This document shows positions 15,892 through 18,525 of a DNA stretch of 18,525 nucleotides, in pieces. The stretch spans positions 1-18,525 of the forward strand of contig CAJWLW010000067.1 in assembly GCA_913042885.1 (NCBI GenBank), given 5' to 3'. Position 1 is the first letter of the stretch, and the number at the start of each line of letters is the position of its first letter. The notes below the pieces were generated by a model that ran no database searches, was not told where the DNA came from, and saw nothing but the letters and a program-made list of their open reading frames with translations. Source of the DNA: an uncultured Lentisphaeria bacterium. GTDB taxonomy: Bacteria; Verrucomicrobiota; Lentisphaeria; JABSQK01; CAJWLW01. The position numbers and the translations under genes are program-made.

Positions 15892-16191
15892 CATTGCGGC
15901 TGCCATGCTGGACCACGGCGCCGCACTTGCGGCCCCGGTCCCTCTCGACCTCGTGTCGAGGGTGAATGTGTTCGGCAGCTATCAAAAGGTGTTTTCCCAA
16001 AGAAGCCTCCAGCCGCGGATTGTATTGGCGGTACATGGTAGTCGCCAAACATTTCTTCGGCGAGGAAAGAGATCGAGCTTTCTTTAACGGCAGTTGTTTT
16101 GGGCATTGGTAGATTCCCTTGAGTTAATGTTTGAAACGATTAAAGTCCGTTTTCTCACTGGCGCGTTGAAATCCAGAATGGTGAGGCCAGG
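15892..16191. other. 300-bp stretch with no convincing gene
   Basis: No open frame here encodes a recognisable protein. One hairpin is visible, CTCGAC (15944-15949) with GTCGAG (15955-15960) around a 5-base loop. It lacks a T-run and so is a poor terminator. The right end is AT-richer and probably contains the promoter of the MDR dehydrogenase. It includes the octamer AAACGATT (16134-16141), which fits the AANCGNTT core of LacI-family operators but can easily occur by chance. Confidence 0.4.
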
Positions 16192-17235
16192 ATGAAGGCC
16201 ATCCTCAAGGATAAACAGGAACCGGGTCTTGCTTATGGCGAGCATCCGGTCCGCGACTTGAAGCCGCATGAAGTGTTGCTGCAGATTCATACTGCAACGA
16301 TCTGCGGGACAGATATCCTCATCTACCACTGGCATCCGTTGATCAGGGATTTTATCAAGGACCCGCCATTCATTCCCGGACACGAATGCGGCGCGGTGAT
16401 TGCAGAGCTGGGAACGGAAGTGCGCGGCTTTTCCGTGGGCGACCGGGTTGCCGTGGAAACCCATCTGCCGTGCGGCAACTGTTATCAATGCCGCACCGGC
16501 GAACAGCACATTTGCAGGGACATGGTGCTCTTCGGCCACAACTTCAACGGGTGTTTCGCCGAATTTGCGGTGGTTCCTCAGCAGATACTGTTCAAAATCG
16601 ACGACGCATTAAGCCTTGAAAAGGCAGCCTTACTCGAGCCGATGGGCGTCTCTTTCCAGGGCGTCGAGAAGGCGCAGGTCGCCGGGGATTCAGTGGCTGT
16701 CATCGGGGCCGGCCCGATCGGGCTGTTCGCCATTTACCTGGCAAGAAAAATGGGAGCGACGCGAGTGATTGCGATCGACATCAACAAATTCCGTCTGGAC
16801 CTGGCCCTTCAGTTAGGTGCCGATACGGTGTTTGATCCGCAACAGTCAAACGTGCCCGAAGAGATCCTGGCCTTGACCGATGGCGACGGTGTGGGCCGAA
16901 TCATCGATGCGGCAGGTGCCAATGAGTCCTTGTCCGAGTCTTTCAGTTACCTGCGCAAGGGGGGGCGGTTGATCCTGGTTGGAAATCCCAAACAAGACCT
17001 GGTCATCAAGAGCCCGATGGTCAGCCTGGTGCAGAAGGAAATCACGATCAAGGGCGTCCACGGCAGGCGGATGTATGACACGTGGGAGAAAACCCAGAAC
17101 TTTCTCCTTGAGAAAACGCTGCCCCTGGAGTTGTTCGTATCGCACGAGTTCGCAATGACCGATTATGACAAGGCCTTCGCGGAGATCGACTCTGGCAGGA
17201 CCAGCAAAGTAATGCTGAGGAACAAACACGAATGA
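16192..17235 (+). CDS. Zinc-dependent MDR dehydrogenase, L-threonine 3-dehydrogenase/polyol dehydrogenase-like
   Basis: The 347-residue protein is a medium-chain zinc dehydrogenase. Catalytic-zinc residues are Cys38 (ICGTD), His64-Glu65 (PGHEC) and Glu149 (LLEP). The structural zinc cysteines are C94, C97, C100 and C108 in CGNCYQCRTGEQHIC. The Rossmann turn is GAGPIG (172-177), with Asp196 (AIDINK) favouring NAD. CGTDILIYHW and VETHLPCGNC resemble L-threonine 3-dehydrogenase, including the His just before the structural zinc loop, but the same family contains sorbitol, galactitol and other polyol dehydrogenases, and the surroundings point to sugar metabolism. ATG 16192 has GAGG (16183-16186) 5 bases upstream. 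It stands alone between two non-coding stretches and faces the lactonase-like gene tail to tail across about 200 bp. Cytoplasmic. Confidence 0.9.
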   Translation: MKAILKDKQEPGLAYGEHPVRDLKPHEVLLQIHTATICGTDILIYHWHPLIRDFIKDPPFIPGHECGAVIAELGTEVRGFSVGDRVAVETHLPCGNCYQCRTGEQHICRDMVLFGHNFNGCFAEFAVVPQQILFKIDDALSLEKAALLEPMGVSFQGVEKAQVAGDSVAVIGAGPIGLFAIYLARKMGATRVIAIDINKFRLDLALQLGADTVFDPQQSNVPEEILALTDGDGVGRIIDAAGANESLSESFSYLRKGGRLILVGNPKQDLVIKSPMVSLVQKEITIKGVHGRRMYDTWEKTQNFLLEKTLPLELFVSHEFAMTDYDKAFAEIDSGRTSKVMLRNKHE

Positions 17236-17437
17236 TCAATGATGTGACCGGTATTTCTGTGTCGGGCATCCGTTGATTGGTGCCAATGACCGGCTCGACC
17301 AACTGCAGCGATTCGTCGGGACCGTCAAGCAGCATTAAGGCGTGAAGGGGACTATCTAATAGCGTCCAATGTCGTCCTGCTGCATACTTTTGATTGTGTA
17401 TCCTGCCGCAGTTTCCCGGACATTTTCTTGTCGTTGG

Positions 17438-18523
17438 TCAGGGTGTCAAAATGCAGACTTCGTAGGGTAGCAGTGTGAGTGCGAGCTCGCCGTCGTGCAC
17501 CGGCAAGGATTCATTGATCGTTGCCGGGCCGGACGTTGCCGATCTGACACCTGCGGGCATTACCAACTGGGCGATTCGGCACACCGCAGCGGCAGCGCTA
17601 TCAGAAAGTTCGACCGTGACGCGTTGGTCCTGTGTGGTTTTGTTGATCAGCCAGACGCGGAGTCCGTCCGGCTGTTCGACGGCGAAGGCGTCTATCGGGC
17701 CGTGGGGGTCGACCGAGGTTGGCGCGATCGGCCTGCCGACCGTTTCTGCGGCCAGCTCCAGCACCCGTTGGGCGAAGGCGCCGTCAACGCAGAACACCGC
17801 TTCATCGGCGCCCGCCAGGGCCAGATACTTGACGATACGGGCGCACCAGGCGCCGGCGAAAGGTGCGCTGTTGCGCGCATCTGCAGCCGGACGCGGGTGG
17901 GCCGGTTCCAGTGTGATGGCATCGACGCGGCACCGCGCCCCAGGTGCGAACGAGCGCAGCGTTTTCACCTCGGGCACCAGTACGGTGACGTTCTCCATGA
18001 GCGTGTCGTCATCCCAAAGGTGCCCGGCGGGTTGGAAACCGAAGGTCACCGTCTCTGCCTCCCGATGCGGGTCCCGGTTTCGGTTCGGCGCGGCAAACAC
18101 GGCGTCCGGTGTGGACTCGGTCGCGGGGTGAAGTTGCGGCACCACGGCGGCTTCATCCGTCGCCCCGACGGCAATCCGCACCGGCTCATCGGCACTGACT
18201 TGCGGGGGCGCTGCCGTAGTGACTTCGAGCACTACGGACTGTCTTCCGCGTTGCCCCTTTGTCAGTTCCATCGACGTGTATGGATTATGGGTGAACGCCT
18301 TGTACGAACTATCACCGAAATTACGCTGATCCTCCATCTGGAAAAGCCCGTCGACAAGTCGGCAGCTGACGCTGATCCCGTCCGCTGTCTCGTAGCTCAG
18401 ACTGCTGTGATATTCGGCAACAAGTTCCGGTGAGACCAGCTCGGGAAACTCCGATTCACTGATGCTGCCATCCTCGTTGACGATCGAAAACGTTTGCCGT
18501 CCCGCCAGGGAATCGCTCCCGTA
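17438..18523 (-). CDS. D-apionate lactonase-like protein, N-terminal part outside the window
   Basis: The frame is open to the right edge, so the 361 visible residues are the C-terminal part. Visible residues 60-72 read LFQMEDQRNFGDS, followed by SYKAF and PYT. EDQRN-(W/F)-xD-xS-(F/Y)-K is the string I associate with D-apionate lactonase (ApnL), a TIM-barrel-related enzyme that opens D-apionolactone to D-apionate in breakdown of the plant sugar apiose. The ATG at 18337 lies inside this motif and is not the gene start. The remaining residues form a barrel half and then a C-terminal beta-domain (GLRVWLINKTTQDQRVTVEL, closing LTLLPYEVCILTP). Many relatives in PVC-type bacteria are untested and could hydrolyse other glycosides or lactones. 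It converges on the MDR dehydrogenase; no neighbour in its own direction is visible. Confidence 0.65.
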   Translation of the reverse strand, partial: YGSDSLAGRQTFSIVNEDGSISESEFPELVSPELVAEYHSSLSYETADGISVSCRLVDGLFQMEDQRNFGDSSYKAFTHNPYTSMELTKGQRGRQSVVLEVTTAAPPQVSADEPVRIAVGATDEAAVVPQLHPATESTPDAVFAAPNRNRDPHREAETVTFGFQPAGHLWDDDTLMENVTVLVPEVKTLRSFAPGARCRVDAITLEPAHPRPAADARNSAPFAGAWCARIVKYLALAGADEAVFCVDGAFAQRVLELAAETVGRPIAPTSVDPHGPIDAFAVEQPDGLRVWLINKTTQDQRVTVELSDSAAAAVCRIAQLVMPAGVRSATSGPATINESLPVHDGELALTLLPYEVCILTP

Positions 18524-18525
18524 GA

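Noticed and set aside
17276..17287. Inverted repeat ATTGGTGCCAAT after the MDR gene as a terminator
   Set aside because: Arms are only five bases, the loop is two bases, and no T-run follows.
17495..18433. 312-residue plus-strand open frame
   Set aside because: Antisense to the lactonase-like gene and without recognisable motifs.

Overview
This window is an accessory carbohydrate-catabolism region from an uncultured-type bacterium. The first 449 bases carry the end of a pseudopilin of the H-X9-DG / DUF1559 kind. Such pseudopilins are multiplied in Planctomycetes, Lentisphaerae and related PVC bacteria, and also in Poribacteria- or Latescibacteria-like lineages. The enzyme repertoire (GHL10-like, GH29, GH38, beta-propeller hydrolases, phytanoyl-CoA-type dioxygenase, AP-endonuclease-2-type sugar isomerase) fits the same groups. 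The DNA is moderately GC-rich. The taxonomic placement is an inference from gene families only.

Layout. (1) 3-449: partial pseudopilin, plus strand. (2) 456-10212: six closely spaced plus-strand genes that look like one operon: a GHL10-like TIM-barrel protein, a GH32-like beta-propeller protein with an altered acid/base motif, a GH29 alpha-L-fucosidase, a large GH38 alpha-mannosidase-like protein, an unknown 257-residue protein, and a second beta-propeller glycosidase-like protein. (3) 10191-11081: a minus-strand PhyH-type 2-oxoglutarate/Fe(II) dioxygenase, overlapping the end of the operon tail to tail. (4) 11348-13351: a plus-strand GH42-like (clan GH-A) protein with a trimerisation-type domain, divergent from the dioxygenase. 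A perfect 19-bp palindrome lies between them. (5) 13444-14274: a minus-strand sugar phosphate isomerase/epimerase. Behind it is about 670 bp without an intact gene, which includes what looks like the broken N-terminus of another conserved family. (6) 14951-15790: a NAD-dependent epimerase/dehydratase-type SDR. (7) about 400 bp with no convincing gene. (8) 16192-17235: a zinc MDR dehydrogenase resembling threonine/polyol dehydrogenases. (9) 17438 to the right edge: a minus-strand D-apionate-lactonase-like protein whose start lies outside the window.

How the genes may work together. None of the hydrolases whose start is visible shows a signal peptide, and no transporter, regulator or sulfatase is present. 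The simplest reading is intracellular trimming of imported small glycosides or oligosaccharides (fucosyl, mannosyl, possibly galactosyl and apiosyl). The released sugars would then be handled by two dehydrogenases, an isomerase and a lactonase, with the dioxygenase as a possible sugar- or aglycone-modifying step. The families are recognised from sequence motifs. The pathway is inference.

No tRNA, rRNA, CRISPR array, insertion sequence or integrase was seen. The most unusual items are the GH32-like protein lacking the canonical ECP glutamate, the unknown 257-residue protein paired with a beta-propeller protein, the palindrome between the divergent genes, and the decayed gene at about 14.55-14.75 kb.
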